Shown: positions 44,980 to 57,779 of the stretch, piece after piece | Numbering within the stretch: position 1 is the first letter of the stretch | How the letters are laid out: each line of letters begins with the position of its first letter | The notes under the pieces: model-generated | The model's database searches: none | The model's input: the letters and a program-made list of their open reading frames with translations, nothing else | Told to the model about the DNA's origin: nothing | Assembly (NCBI RefSeq): GCF_040712315.1 | Contig: NC_134017.1 | Location: 52,449,636 to 52,513,635 of the forward strand | Source of the DNA: Castanea sativa | Taxonomy: Eukaryota > Streptophyta > Magnoliopsida > Fagales > Fagaceae | Reading direction: 5' to 3' | DNA length: 64,000 bases | Translations under genes and position numbers: made by a program

Positions 44980-47297
44980 ATCCTCTTAAAGATTCAAGAT
45001 ATGATTAAAGGAAAAACTATTATCAAATTTGATGGAAAAGAAAAGAATATCATATCTTCCTTGGGTAAAACTAAAAAATACAGTATTTTTGGTGGAAATT
45101 TCATGGTGTGATCCTAAGAAGGGACAATCATGCATAATCTTTACATGATAAGCTACAACCTGAATATGAAGAAAATAGTCCTCTTGCTAATGCTAATTAG
45201 CCAAAAAAGTCATATCATCATGTTTTAAAGAACTCCTCCTAAGTCCTAATAAATCCAATTCTTAAGGCCTTTGTTCATGAGGAAGCAATTTTAGGTCGTA
45301 GCTTCACTTCAAGTGAGAACTTGAGTTCAATATTGATCTTCAATATTCTTTTAGTAATTTATTACAACTTCAATCTCCAAAACTTCTTTTAGAATAAGCT
45401 ACAAACAGATTTTCCTTCAACTCCTTAAATTGATCTTTCAACCCTATACGAATCCAATCACAGTTGAACGTAGTTTACTTTTTGTATTTTTCCTAAAGGA
45501 AGAAACTACACAAAAAAAATTTAATCACAGTAAAGTGCACATAAATGAGAGAATGATTAATGTTAATTATTAGTCAAAGGATTTCAAATTATTAAAGAAA
45601 TAGATAATTAAATGGAACCCTAGAACTCACCTTTTGAAACATGTGTTAATATATATACATATATAAACAAACCAAATCTATGTAATGAGCTATAACTCAT
45701 GTATTCTATATTCCTGGAAATGTTTCCATTAGATTCAAAAGCATGGAAATACCATGGAATATAATCCACAATGTATGCTATAGATAAATGTAATCACTAA
45801 TCTATTAACAAATGTGCCACCAAACAATTAGAAAAGAAATGAATGAAAAAAAAAAAAACCAAAACATAAAAGAGGGCAAACAACAAAAACTATATTATGT
45901 GAAAAAAAATGCCAATCCAATTTTGAGGACCATCAACTCCAAAACCGGTTTACTCAAGCAAATACTGAAGAAATTAAAAGTCACAATACACAAACCAAAA
46001 TAATGCAGAATTAAAACCTTTTATATAGACAGCAATGCTTCAGCCACATACTGATAACTCTGAAAAAATATTACACAATCAACTTTTCAAATATACATTA
46101 CTAATTAAATTCACACACATGCTCAATGTTTCAGTCTCATATTTCACTAAACAATCAATGAGTAGTAAGAAACATAAAAATATGATACAAACCGACATTG
46201 ATGTAATACACACAAAACAAAATAGGACTAACAGAGTGTTGGCAATGCAAGAATACACAAAAGGTTCATTTCACTTATAATAGCCATAAATGGCCTCGCT
46301 GAAAAGACAAAAACTGAAGAGATATGACTAAGACAGCATAGGATTAAAGCTATAAAAAATTGCAGCCAATTGTGTTTATCAACATGTGAATTTAAACATG
46401 ACTCTAACATCATCACCTGTTAGCTAGAAATAGACTGTTGGGAAAACAAGGTCATAAAAAAAATGCATCACATTGAGTAGCATGGTTATTATCTATTCTC
46501 TTGTACTAATAACTTAATAGAATATTACATTTTGGCTACAAATAAATTGTAGCAAAAAATTTGAATTTCTAGCCCAGCTAAATAATAAATAAACAAATAA
46601 ATAAAAGCAAAGAGTTTTAGGCTATCTTCTTATGAGGCTTTTCACCAAGTATTGAATAGAGAGAGGTCTTTATTATTGCCAATGACCTTATCTTCACCTT
46701 TTCTTATGAAAGAGGGCGTTGTTTGTGCTAAAGCTCATTGGCATGTTGAAAAAGGGGGGAACAAGGAAGGAAGAAAGAAAATTTCTATTTTCCTAACCTG
46801 AAAGAAGTTCATAGAATACAACTTAATCCCGTATCTTTATATAAATGAAGCTGGTTAGGCCCAATGGAAGGTACTCAAATCCACATAAATAATAATAATA
46901 ACAAAAATGATTTTATTTTATTTTTCTTTTTGGGGCAGGCACATGAACAAATATAAGGCAACACTATAATGAGGAAGAAAAGAACAAGAGTCCAGAATTA
47001 AATAGAAAACAAGTGCCTCACTGCCTTGTGTGATAAGTATGCAACTATGCAACACAACATCTTAGGGAAGCATCTGAGTGCAAAGGCGTCAATTAACTAT
47101 ATATATGGGATTAAAGAAATATGTTCTATGAGCAGGAGAAATGCACCTTTGTAGATTCTCCCAGTAATTTTGTTTGATCACTTATGTAGAAATAGATCAG
47201 AATTGCCCCCAACTCAAACCTACATCATGCAGTTATGATATGAAGATAGAAAGGATGCAAATTTTGTATATCAACAAAGAAAAAGATAATGACTTAC
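44980..47297. other. No gene seen
   Basis: AT-rich host DNA without supportable genes. I looked for the central RWA exons on the minus strand and did not find them. Confidence 0.6.
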
Positions 47298-47354
47298 ATT
47301 GCTCTCAAAGTTGCTCTATTTTCTAGCAAGAAAGAGTCATCCATTGTCAAAAAC
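47298..47354 (-). pseudogene. RWA: RWA internal exon
   Basis: 57-nt minus-strand exon with a TTTCTAG acceptor and GTAAGTC donor encoding FLTMDDSFLLENRATLRA plus split codons at both ends. RWA proteins contain a FLTMxDSFLLENRATLRAMSEFG segment in their N-terminal third, so the match covers the whole exon in the expected phase. The next RWA exons are not seen downstream until the C-terminal ones at 11796-10894, beyond the viral block. Either one gene was split, or these are two separate fragments. Confidence 0.75.
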
Positions 47355-47476
47355 CTAGAAACATGAGAAGCAGAAGGTAAGAACACCCAAAGATAATCAA
47401 AGCAGAACTCCAAAAGTATACATAATAGCAAGTTACCTAATTAGAATTTCAAATTTTGCATGACAAAAAAGTCTAA

Positions 47477-47640
47477 ATTGCTGAATTTATAAAAAGAATA
47501 TGGGGTTTCTGTTCCCTCCATTGCCTTACAGAGTAAAGCTACCATTTAAAAAGCCAGAAAAAAATAATGCTGCGTTTATAAAAAGAATATGGGTTTCTAT
47601 TCTATCCATTGCCTAACAGATTGAAGCTGCCATTTTACTA
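47477..47640. repeat. Imperfect tandem duplication, about 99-bp unit
   Basis: Both halves share TTTATAAAAAGAATATGGG, TCCATTGCCT and AAGCTRCCATTT with several differences. Confidence 0.8.
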
Positions 47641-47734
47641 GCAGAAAGAAAACGGCAAGGACATATTGCCTAACAAAGTACAATAACTTCAAAATGGGAA
47701 ATTAAGGCAAAGAGAAACCTATTTTTTAATTGGT

Positions 47735-47866
47735 AAGTTACACATGCACCCATGGGGTTCAAGGGACCTAGGGGTACCATCACCTCTTAGGATGCCTGGG
47801 GATTGGGGTTTGAAACCCCCTCCCCAATTTTCCTAGTGGAAAAAAGAAGAAGAAGTTACACATGCA
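47735..47866 (+). mobile_element. Small SINE-like retroposon with exact target duplication
   Basis: A 104-bp body (47749-47852) lies between exact 14-bp copies of AAGTTACACATGCA (47735-47748 and 47853-47866). The body contains GGTTTGAAACC (47807-47817), one base from the pol III box B consensus GGTTCGANNCC, and ends in an A-rich AAAAAAGAAGAAG tail. This is typical of a tRNA-derived SINE inserted by LINE machinery. Box A is not clear. Confidence 0.65.
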
Positions 47867-48117
47867 TCAGTATTTGTGCTTAATATCATATATTTTGTTC
47901 ACAACTGGTTCTAAGCTCAGAAAAATGAGGGTTGTAATAGGTTGACAGCTAGTTGGCTAGCATATAATCCAGTAATTTTATTATGAATGGACCCATTATA
48001 GATACATGTTGTGGCATCCCCTACTAATGAAGCGCTGCATCAGACCCTAGATGCAATGAAAATTGAGCAAGGATTAGTTAGGGTGTTCCCTTGAAGCAGC
48101 AACGTGATACATCAACG

Positions 48118-48200
48118 CTCGGGTGTAGTGGTTAGTCTATTGAGGATCCATAGCCGACCCCAAGGTTTTGAGATTAAGTCTTGGTGGTTGTTGTAGATTA
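48118..48200 (+). mobile_element. Possible SINE remnant
   Basis: Contains GTGTAGTGGTTAGT (box A-like), ATAGCCGACCCCAAGG and ends with a GTTGTTGT-type tail, features of TS-type plant SINEs. No clear target duplication was found. Confidence 0.4.
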
Positions 48201-49508
48201 AGGCAAATAGAAACTAATTAGTTAATTTATGGGCAGGGAGTTAAACATACATTAAGAAACACTATACTAGACCTAGGTCATTAACCCTTGACAGTAAATA
48301 AACCCATGACAATAAGTTAGAGCTTATAAGAATACAAAGAGTTTTAACACTTCAAATTATGAAATGGAAGTACCAACTTGAGCGGTAATATAGTAAATAT
48401 CAGGTTTAAAATTCATAGAAGAAGAATAGCATTTAAAGTTAGCATGTGATCATGATACCAGTCACCCTAATTAACCCACTGATTTCCAGATTAGCCATTA
48501 AGTAAAATCAAGCATCTAATAATGTAAATGATACATAATTCATGCTGAACATGCAATTATCTTTCCTTGTTTTAGATGATAATGATACTTAAATACTGAC
48601 ATCTAAATGCTTCAGCACACTTCAGGTTACATTCAAAGCAAAACAATATTGGAGGGGGAAAAAAGGAGCAGTTCTAATGTTCTAAACCAAAAAACATAAC
48701 GATTCGCATGATGAAAGTGAAGCACTTGATAAATATAACTTGCCTCTTCCTGTTACACTCTGTAAACAAACAAATAAATTCAGAACAAGGATAAAAGCAC
48801 AGTTGCTGAACAAAAAAGGGAATGGAATAATATGAGAAATTCTTGCGACATGACTTCTTTCACAACTAGTTAAGGTGGCAAGTTGTGATTGGAGCAACTT
48901 CGCTTTCACATGCCCCCCACAACTCACATCACTTTTATGATGCAGCAAAAAAACTCACATCACTTTTATGATGGAGAAACTGAATTTACAAAATTCATCA
49001 TCCAACCTTAGAAACAAAAACAAGAATAACACATTGATTACAAGAAATTAACTTTTTCAATTCAAAAATATGATTATATCACTAATAAACCTCTGAGAAT
49101 TAAACCTACCTAAATCTAACCGAAAAATATTAATTCAATGCAAAAAAAAAAACTATTAAAAAGAGAGATAGAGAAGGGACATACCTGAAACAGAGTGCAA
49201 TGTGATCACTCTGTATTTCCATGGCTAACACCTTCAGATGCAACAAACTCTCCAACACCACACTTAATTCTCCCACCTCCCATACCAGATTTAGCACCAA
49301 ATGGCTTTACGCTATCTCCACCATTTGTCCCAACTTTTTCTACACCACTATTACCACCACAAGACCCATTGTTTTCATTTTCACCACCAATCATTTCAAC
49401 CCCACTTGCACCAGACACTGATATAAATCAGCCATTACCACCAGAGCTAATTCTTCCACCTCTCAGACCTGGTGGCTAATACTGCAAATTTAACAACTGG
49501 AGTCATTC
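48201..49508. other. No gene supported
   Basis: Includes a Gly-rich minus-strand frame (49418-49206) with a possible GTATGT donor at about 49187, which I could not assign, and a short tandem repeat of AACTCACATCACTTTTATGAT at 48919-48972. Confidence 0.5.
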
Positions 49509-49860
49509 TCAACTGGTGGATAATCTCTCCTCGGGTGCCATATAACTCTGCCAAAACCAGTGTTTTCTCCAAACTTTTTCATTCATCTCTTCTTCTGGAA
49601 TATCTGAACTCTCTGGAACTAGGAGATAAATGAAGACCAGCATGCAGATAACAATTACTGTAAAAAGAACAAATAATCCTCCTTTCATGCTGCAAATCAT
49701 TGGCAGTAGTGCATAGGTCATCACGAACATAATCGAAAAACTTATACTCATCATCATAGGGCCAACAGCCGAACTAGCTCTCCTTGGGAAATCAACTTTA
49801 ATCCATTTTGACAAAGTTACTCCATATCCAAGTGAGTAAGCAAGTAGGAATCCAAAAAAT
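49509..49860 (-). pseudogene. STP-type hexose transporter last exon
   Basis: Minus-strand frame after an ATACAG acceptor: transmembrane segments, then KGGLFVLFTVIVICMLVFIY, LVPESSDIPEEEM and WRKHWFWQSYM, matching the end of STP sugar carriers (PETKGIPIEEM and W-x-x-HWYW in the family). It ends at a normal stop. The PETKG box is altered to PESSD. No preceding STP exons are found upstream, and the exon-2 copies lie 36 kb downstream, so the order is wrong for one gene. It is a fragment. Confidence 0.8.
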
Positions 49861-50726
49861 CTGTATGCCTCACTACGTGTAGGATACAGCACAGAATAAT
49901 GCCCCTTCAGTAGCAAAAAATCAATATCATATTCAATTATAAATGAAATATAACCTCTAGGCTTCCAAATTGTCTATACACTGAGTAGCTGACTGGGCTT
50001 TTGTATCAAAATTTTGGGTTTTCTGTAGGGAAAATATTTTGCCTCTCTTGTAGACTAGTGATGAATATTTATATTAAGCGTTAGGGGATACTTGTGACCA
50101 TTTTTTAGTTTGGAGGAAGGCCTTAGACCTTTCAGATGCTATTAGTCTCACTTGCAACTAAATTCTCATCTATTAATTCTATAATAATTTAACAAAAATG
50201 AAAAATAAATATTAACATCATATTTTAATATATTTAAAAATTAAATTTAGAACAAAAAAAAAATATATACCTTATTTATAATTTCTTGATAACTATGTTC
50301 TTGTAGGCATTTGATCATTCCTTAAACTCTTCTTTCTTTTTTTCTTTTTTTTTTTCTTTTTTTCTGAACATTGAACTCTCTTTTTAGTTTTTTTTTCATG
50401 ATATTAGTAAAGTGAGGGAGAAATATTTGTAAATTACGCATTGGTGGGAGATAAAATAGAAGATGGAGAGTAATTACAAAAGAACATTTTTGTCTCATTA
50501 TAAAAAATTAAGTACAACTGGTTATTTTGATGGCTTAAATCCGGCCATGTCAAAAGATGACTGGCAGTCACTTACCAGACCAAAAAAGAAGCTCCTTTCA
50601 GCCTCATTCCAAGTTTCCATGCACAATGGCCCACCACTAAGAACCCATAAACTATGCCCTAGGGAACACGGTACAAATGCCTGTATATATAACTCGTACT
50701 TGGGCAAATAAATCAATCATTGATAC
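49861..50726. other. No gene seen
   Basis: AT-rich with poly-T stretches. 50682-50724 matches 15978-16016 and contains TATATATAA, possibly a duplicated promoter remnant. Confidence 0.6.
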
Positions 50727-51090
50727 ACTACAAAAAACGCGCTTTTGGGCCGCGTTTTTTAGCCGCGTTTTTCTAAAACGCAGCCACAGACCCTGTTTTG
50801 AACCGCGTTTATGTAAAACGCAGCTCCAGGAAACACGTATAGCCGCGTTTAGTAAACGCGGCTATAGACCCGCACTGAAGCTGCGTTCTTCGGTGTTGAG
50901 GCTGCGTTTGGCTGGTAGGATTTCAGCCGCGTTTTTAGAAACGCGGCTATAGGGAATTTTTTTCCTTCTTTTTCATTATTTCTGGAGCGGCGTTTAAGAA
51001 ACGCAGCTCCAGACATGTTGAAGCTGCGTTTTATTAAACGCAGCTCCTAAATGCTGAAGCTGCGTTTCATTAAACGCAGCTTAAAAATTT
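50727..51090. mobile_element. CACTA-type (EnSpm) transposon terminus
   Basis: Begins CACTACAAAAAACGCGC and continues with at least ten short subterminal repeats of GCCGCGTTT / AAACGCGGC / AAACGCAGC in both orientations over 350 bp, each pair able to fold into a small hairpin. This is the hallmark of CACTA ends. The opposite terminus (TTTTTGTAGTG) was not found before 56040, so the element is incomplete or rearranged. Confidence 0.8.
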
Positions 51091-53099
51091 AGTATAAATA
51101 AAAAAAAAAATTAATAGGAATCCCTAAATCAGACCGCAAAAAACCCTAACTCTCCACCCGCTCTCTCTCACTCACCTGCCCAAACCCAAATTCTATTCGA
51201 AGCTCTTCTCAAGGCCTCACCGACTCCTCCTCTTCCAAACCTTATGTCCGCATCTACCATGGCATTAAGTCACATTCGAGTCAAATCCACCGAAACCGCG
51301 TTCATAAGTCCCAAGTTCTTCGTACAAAAAAAGTTCCAAAAATGAAATAACCCACGAAACCGAATCTTCAACATACGAATTGACGAAATCGTGGTCAATC
51401 AAAGTCAACATTCTCTGTCTCGTCTTCCTTAAAGACCTTATTTCTCCCCCTCTCTACTAGACTCTATTATTCCCCAAATCCACTCTCACTCTCACTCTCG
51501 GTTGAGAAGCGCACGTGACCCACACACTCTCACTCGACGCCGTTTCACTTCAAAAGGGGTACGTCTCTCACTCTTTCTCTCATTGCATTTCAAACAATGA
51601 AGTTGATGGGTGTAATTTGTTGTAAATTTCGGGGCGGTTTTTTTGTTTGATTCTTAAAACCGTAACCCTAAAATTTTTTCCACAAAGCTTTATTAGGTTC
51701 TGCCTCGTCTTTCAATCTCCGCCGTCGATTGGCCTCGCTTTCAAGTTCGCCGAGTTGGAATGCGTCTCCAAGGTTGCTTCCTTCTATCCTTCTATTCTTC
51801 TTGCTTGGATTGTGATTATAATGTATTTAATCTGATGGTATGCCAAATCGTGAGAAGCGTAGATGGAGTTCTAGAATTATATAAATTTTATATTATTGTT
51901 GTTTAAGTGTGTGTCTTTGTCTCTTTGGTTTCATTTCTGTAGTGATGTTTGTCTCTCCAATTCTTATTGTTTGTATACTACAGGTTTATTTTTGGTTTTA
52001 TTTTTTTGGGTGTCTAATAAAAAACCAGAAAAACTCACTGATTCAAATGTTTGACATGAAAACAAACAAAGTATAAACGGATTAGAAGCCCCGATTTTGT
52101 CTTTAAATGCTTCTTTAGCAACTTGAGAAAAAGGGTTGTGTATATGGCTTAGTGGAATAGAGGATGAAAACCAACGTGAAGATCATCATAAAAATGTAAT
52201 TATTTATTCCATTTCTCAATTGTTAGCTTTGTTGAGTTTTATGCAAGTATTAGGATTTTTGTCTATTGATGCATTCTTTGGGCTACTAGCCGGCACAATT
52301 CTGAAAATTCAAACTTCGGTAGGCATGACCTTATATGCTTATGCCATCCTTAATTTCATAGAGCAGGAGGTTTTGAAATGGATTTGACTTTGCCAATAGT
52401 CGTAGTTTCAAGGTCCTTTGAACACACCATTACATTTTAAATGCTTTTCTTTTTAAAATTGTTGTTGACAGTGTATATTGTCTCAAATTTTATAATCTTG
52501 TCAAAATGCTGGGATATATATTTGGATTTCTGATATTAGCTTGTTTGTTATCGATGATTTCCTCCTCCACTATGGTTGTTATTGATGTTACCTTCTAGGT
52601 TGATCCATTATTGGATTTAGCACTTCTAAAATGAATTAGGGAGGTCTTTAATCTAGTGGCAATTACAATTTATATTGTTAAGACTTTTTCGTTATAACGT
52701 TTTGGGTGACGCTCCTTGGTTTTTTCTCCTCACTTGGGCATGCTATTTTATAGCTTTAACTATGAATAGACAGTGTCTTTGTTATTGATAGTTGGACTCT
52801 GAAGTGATGATTGAAAAACTGAATGTGTAGAACCAAGCTAAGTTCTTTGTGAATCCTACTAACAAGGTTTCGTTCTTTCACATCAAGTTGTTCTTCGGCC
52901 TATGTAATAGTGGAATATTTTCTACCTTGCAAAGGCATACCGATATTTTTTCCCATAAATTAATGCAACTCATTATGTTATCAAATTCAATTGGATTTGC
53001 TTGGTGTCTTTGGAAGTGGATTTAATCGTTTTCTTTATTAAAGTTCATAGCATTTCATAAAAATTGATATGGTTATGTTTCAATCGTGCCTTACTGGGT
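51091..53099 (+). other. Gene-like but unassigned DNA inside insertion
   Basis: 51121-51560 is C-rich with CT runs like a plant 5' UTR/first exon, followed by intron-like AT-rich DNA; an 83-codon hydrophobic frame is at 52136-52387. I cannot assign either. Composition differs from the flanks, as would be expected of captured gene pieces. Confidence 0.35.
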
Positions 53100-54240
53100 A
53101 AATAGTTATGGAGATATGGTTTGGAACCAGAGTCTCTTTGGAGGAAAGTCATTGATAGCAAATATGGTTATGATATTTGTCAGTGGACTCCAAAGAGGTG
53201 CAAGGGACTTATGCGGTGGGGCTTTGGAATTATATTAGAAAGGGATGGGATCAGTTTGCTTCACACATCCAATATGAGGTAGGGGATGGCTCCCAAGAGT
53301 TGTTTTGGAAGAATCATTGAGATGGTAATAGTTCCTTTCAAGATAGACATCCGGAGCTGTTTAGATTTACTAGAGACAAAGATGCTCGAGTCTTTGACTG
53401 TATGGAATGGGTACATGGCAAGGCACACTGGAGACCTAATTTTATTTGAGATATTCAAGATTGGGAGTTGGAGTCTATGACTCAATTTTTAGATGATTTG
53501 TATGCTGCACAGGTTGATTCATCTGGTGGTGATAAGCTGGTTTGGCTCCCTTCCACCAAAAAAGGGTTTCAAATCAAGAGTTATTACACAGTGATCAGTA
53601 CTAGAGCAGCTCATACTCTTAATTTTCGTTGGAAGTGTGTTTGGAGAGGTATTTCCGCACCTAGTATCCTTATTTGTCTAGGAGGCAACACTAGGATAAA
53701 TTCTAATGGCAAATAACCTCTGTAAAAGGGGTATTGTAATCATGGATTGGTGTTGCACATGTAAATTATCTGGTGAAACATTAAGTAATCTGTTGTCCTA
53801 TTGTTCAATTGCCTATGATTTGTGGGGCTTTTTTTTCTCCTGCACCATCAGGATTGCTTGGGTCATGCCAAATTCAATCAAGTCTATGGAGTCTTGAAGG
53901 GGAATGATGGGGTGCCGTAGGTATGGAACTATATGGCGGGCAGGGCCAGCCTGTATTCTATGGTGCATTTAGAGAGAGAAATCTGTGGAAATTTGTGGAG
54001 AAGAAGCTTTATATACCGAATCTCATGTTTCTTTTCTTGAAAACTCTCTTTGAATGGGTGACACTATCTCAGCCTTTTTTCTTATGGATTTTTTCGACTC
54101 CTTGTACTTGTATCCCTAATCTTATAGCTTCCTTTTCTATCTTTGGTTTCTTTCTATCTTTTAAATCTCTGAATACTTCCAGTATACACTTCTCCAAATT
54201 TAATAATTTACAATTACTTATCAAAAAAAAAAAAAAAAAA
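53100..54240 (+). mobile_element. 5'-truncated LINE with poly(A) tail
   Basis: Plus-strand fragments of the LINE C-terminal region: SLWRKVIDSKYG near 53125, the LVWLPSTKKGFQIKSYY block (53500-53590) and the zinc-finger region with RGIVIMDWCCTCK (53717-53770), several frames and stops. Ends in ACTTATC plus an 18-base A run at 54223-54240, a typical plant L1 3' end. Confidence 0.85.
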
Positions 54241-54711
54241 CCTCCTTTTTCATCTTGATAAGCTATTTGATTTTAGTTGTGCAAGAAGATCAACCTAACT
54301 TCATGGCCTATTCAGTTTTGCTGTTGGTTTGGTTTTTACATGTACGAGTGAGTAATTGGTCTATAAATTAATTGTTTAATTTAAGATATCTTTTTGTACC
54401 CTACTCACATTTCACTTTATAAGATTGGAAGACTTGGTTTGCATAGAATCCTTATGAGATAGGTTATACTCATTCAGTGCTGTTTTATTGTTGTTCTATT
54501 CCATATGGAATACCCTAAAATGAGTTTCTTTTGGGAAGTCAATTAGCAAAAAAAATTTGTAATTAATCAAACTTCTTTTGGTTATCTTTTTTTTTGCTGA
54601 TTCAAGTTACTCTCTCTATGAATTAATCATAATTGGAAAACTATGTAATATATTCTATGATTTTTTTTTAAGTAATAATGATAATAATAATCTCTAAGCA
54701 TATCAACAATA

Positions 54712-54862
54712 TCAATCGTAAGGTTCTTTATGTTGTGAGGCTTCTTCAAGAAGAATTTGATTCAATGGTGTTTGTGAAGGTTGAGAAGGCTCCACTTAAG
54801 CTGACATAGGTGGTTTAGATGCCCTGATACAGGATATTGTAGAGGCAGTTGAACTCCCTGGA
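54712..54862 (+). pseudogene. RPT2: 26S proteasome ATPase RPT2 fragment
   Basis: The plus strand reads KVLYVVRLLQEEFDSMVFV, KVEKAPL and, after a frameshift and stops, nucleotide-level remnants of the GADIGGLDAQIQEIKEAVELP region (GACATAGGTGGTTTAGATGC and GAGGCAGTTGAACTCCCT). RPT2 (regulatory particle subunit 4) has this exact order just before its Walker A motif. No introns and no other RPT2 sequence nearby: a broken, possibly captured or retroposed piece. Confidence 0.75.
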
Positions 54863-56040
54863 CTATAGTATATTGTTGGTCAGAGTGCATATTTTCTATA
54901 ATTACTATGAAGATTGCATGAACTTGAATGATCCTTGTCAAGTTTTAAAACTTAATGCTGTTGATATTGTATTTATTATGCAAAATATGATGGTGTGACA
55001 CAAATATCCAGTGAAATAAATTTCTTAGACATAACCTGAACTGGACCTAAAACTCAATGACAGAAATTAAACATGTTTCTTTGGTTTTATTTGACAACAT
55101 AGTGAGGCTTAAGGAGTAAACCCAATTCCATGTACATGACGTTCCGAAAAGTAAACCCTTTTTTTAGGAAAAGATAGAAAAACTATATTACTTAAAGGCA
55201 AATAGTAGAAAGATGTAATAGGAATACTAGGTACTATTACGTAAAAAAAAACAAAAGTAATGCTAGGTACTAAGCATTATACGAATTTGGTTCTATGCAC
55301 TGAAAGGTGAAGCTGGCATCTTAGCAAAAAGGAAAGGTCAGGCTGATAGAGCATATTAAATGGTACATTTTTCATATGCCTTTTGCAAAGGTAGTTATAT
55401 TTTATGGAATGCTTAAATGTATACTTCATTGTTTTTAGGTGGTAGATCAAAATGCCCATGTCAAATCTGTTAAGTACGCATCAGTATTTCAAGGCGAAAA
55501 GAGTAATTCTAGTTTAAATTGTGTTTTTGCTTATACTTGAGCTTTTTTTTTTTTTTTTTTTTTTTTTGTTTTTGAGCTAATTGGCCTTGTGGTACTGTGG
55601 ATATATTTATATTATATGTACCTTAAAATTTTCTTTTTGTGAGTTTTGGCTTCAAATATTGCTGTAGTTTATATCTTGGTAATCTATATAGGGTGTGAGA
55701 TTGATTCTATTATTGTTAAATGGGTCATGGGTGTTTTCTTTTTCTCACCTCTAAGTCAAGTTATTTGATTTTTGTTTACTCTTGGAGTGTTACATGTTCA
55801 TTCTCCTGAATCTCATCTGCTTTATTTGATTTCAAGAGAAACTCTATATACTCACTGATTTAACTATTGCATGACATTTGGCTTGGTTGTTTTGAGAGGA
55901 ATAAATTTAGCCGAAACTAGTTGGAATTAGATAACTATGTGATTCTAATTGTAAATTTTACACCAAAATCTTCAAAACGTTGCCCTTGAAGTAAAAAGAG
56001 CTAGTAATAGGGGACTACTTTTGTAAAATATTTCAGAATA
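54863..56040. other. No gene seen
   Basis: AT-rich DNA to the right edge of the 5.3-kb insertion, with a long T run at about 55545-55567. No CACTA 3' end at the boundary (56030-56041). Confidence 0.6.
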
Positions 56041-56890
56041 TATATCCCAAGCAAGATTTTTTGAATGGACATGACAATAAAGAATATCTTCATATGAGTT
56101 AACTTCATATGATGTTTGATGGTACAATAATTATATCCTTTTGATGATATTTTCAAAAGATAAAAAGAAAATAAAAAAAGCTTTTAAATTCTAACTTTCT
56201 TGAATCTTGTTGGTATTTTATTTTATTTTATTTTTTTGAGAAGGATTATTTTATTTTATTGGTAGAATCATTTTCTTTGTGATGAAAAAATATAAGGTCA
56301 TTTTAACTGACATTTCAAATAGATAACATTGATGAATATTGTAAAACAAATATTGTCAATTACATGACTAGTTTCTTTAAAAAAAATTGTTAGAACATCT
56401 TGAATTTGATCATTGGAGATGAATTATTGGTGTGATGACAAATGCCTTTTACTAAAGGCATTAAGTCGTAGGTTTGAGTCCAAAAATTAGTCTTGCCAAA
56501 AAATTTGGAGATAAGATTACCTATTGTAACATTTCTAAGACCCTACAAAAAGTGGGAGTTTTGTACACTTAGTACAACCAATTCTGAGGTTAAATTAGGA
56601 AAAGAAATACTTAAATCACATAACCAAAGTAATCATCTAAGCATACAAGTACTAGCATTGACATGATTCTAACATTAACAAAACTTGAGATACTAATTTT
56701 AAATGTAGATTTCAAAATAATTTTTAAAATCCCAATTAATAAAACAACAACTTCATTACTTTAATTTCTTTAAAAAAGATTGTTGTCAACCATAATGTTT
56801 CAACTATCAAATTTCTTATATAACATTGATAATAATAATCAACATTTTTTGCTTGAATAATAAATAATAATTTAGAATTTATAAAATTCA
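56041..56890. repeat. Diverged duplicate of 16017-16880
   Basis: Resumes the match to the 16-kb locus at ATCCCAAGCAAGATTTTTTG after the insertion. Roughly 850 bp with many differences. Confidence 0.85.
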
Positions 56891-56940
56891 AAAGATTACA
56901 AATAAGATTAATGATAATAGTTGTCTTTAAATATGGCCTT

Positions 56941-57057
56941 CACGTAGTCATCTCGAACTATAGCGTCCACGGCCTCCAGCACGTAGTCATCCCGGACTAC
57001 GGCCTCCACAACCTCCAACATGTAGTTATCTTGAACTACAACCTCAAAGCACTATGG
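56941..57057. repeat. 39-bp minisatellite, about 2.6-3 units
   Basis: Units starting CACGTAGTCATC at 56941 and 56980, and a more diverged CATGTAGTTATC at 57019, G+C-rich against an AT-rich background. Confidence 0.85.
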
Positions 57058-57111
57058 CCTCCATGGCCTCTAGGACCTGATCGTCCCGACCTATGGCCTC
57101 CATGAGCTACA

Positions 57112-57779
<668 letters not shown>

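Noticed and set aside
49206..49418. Gly-rich minus-strand frame as an exon
   Set aside because: No family match, ends in a stop before the possible donor, and the opposite strand is Pro-rich by necessity.
50727..51090. CRISPR-like array because of evenly repeated GCCGCGTTT words
   Set aside because: Repeats are short, in both orientations and uneven, and the sequence begins with CACTA in a plant genome.
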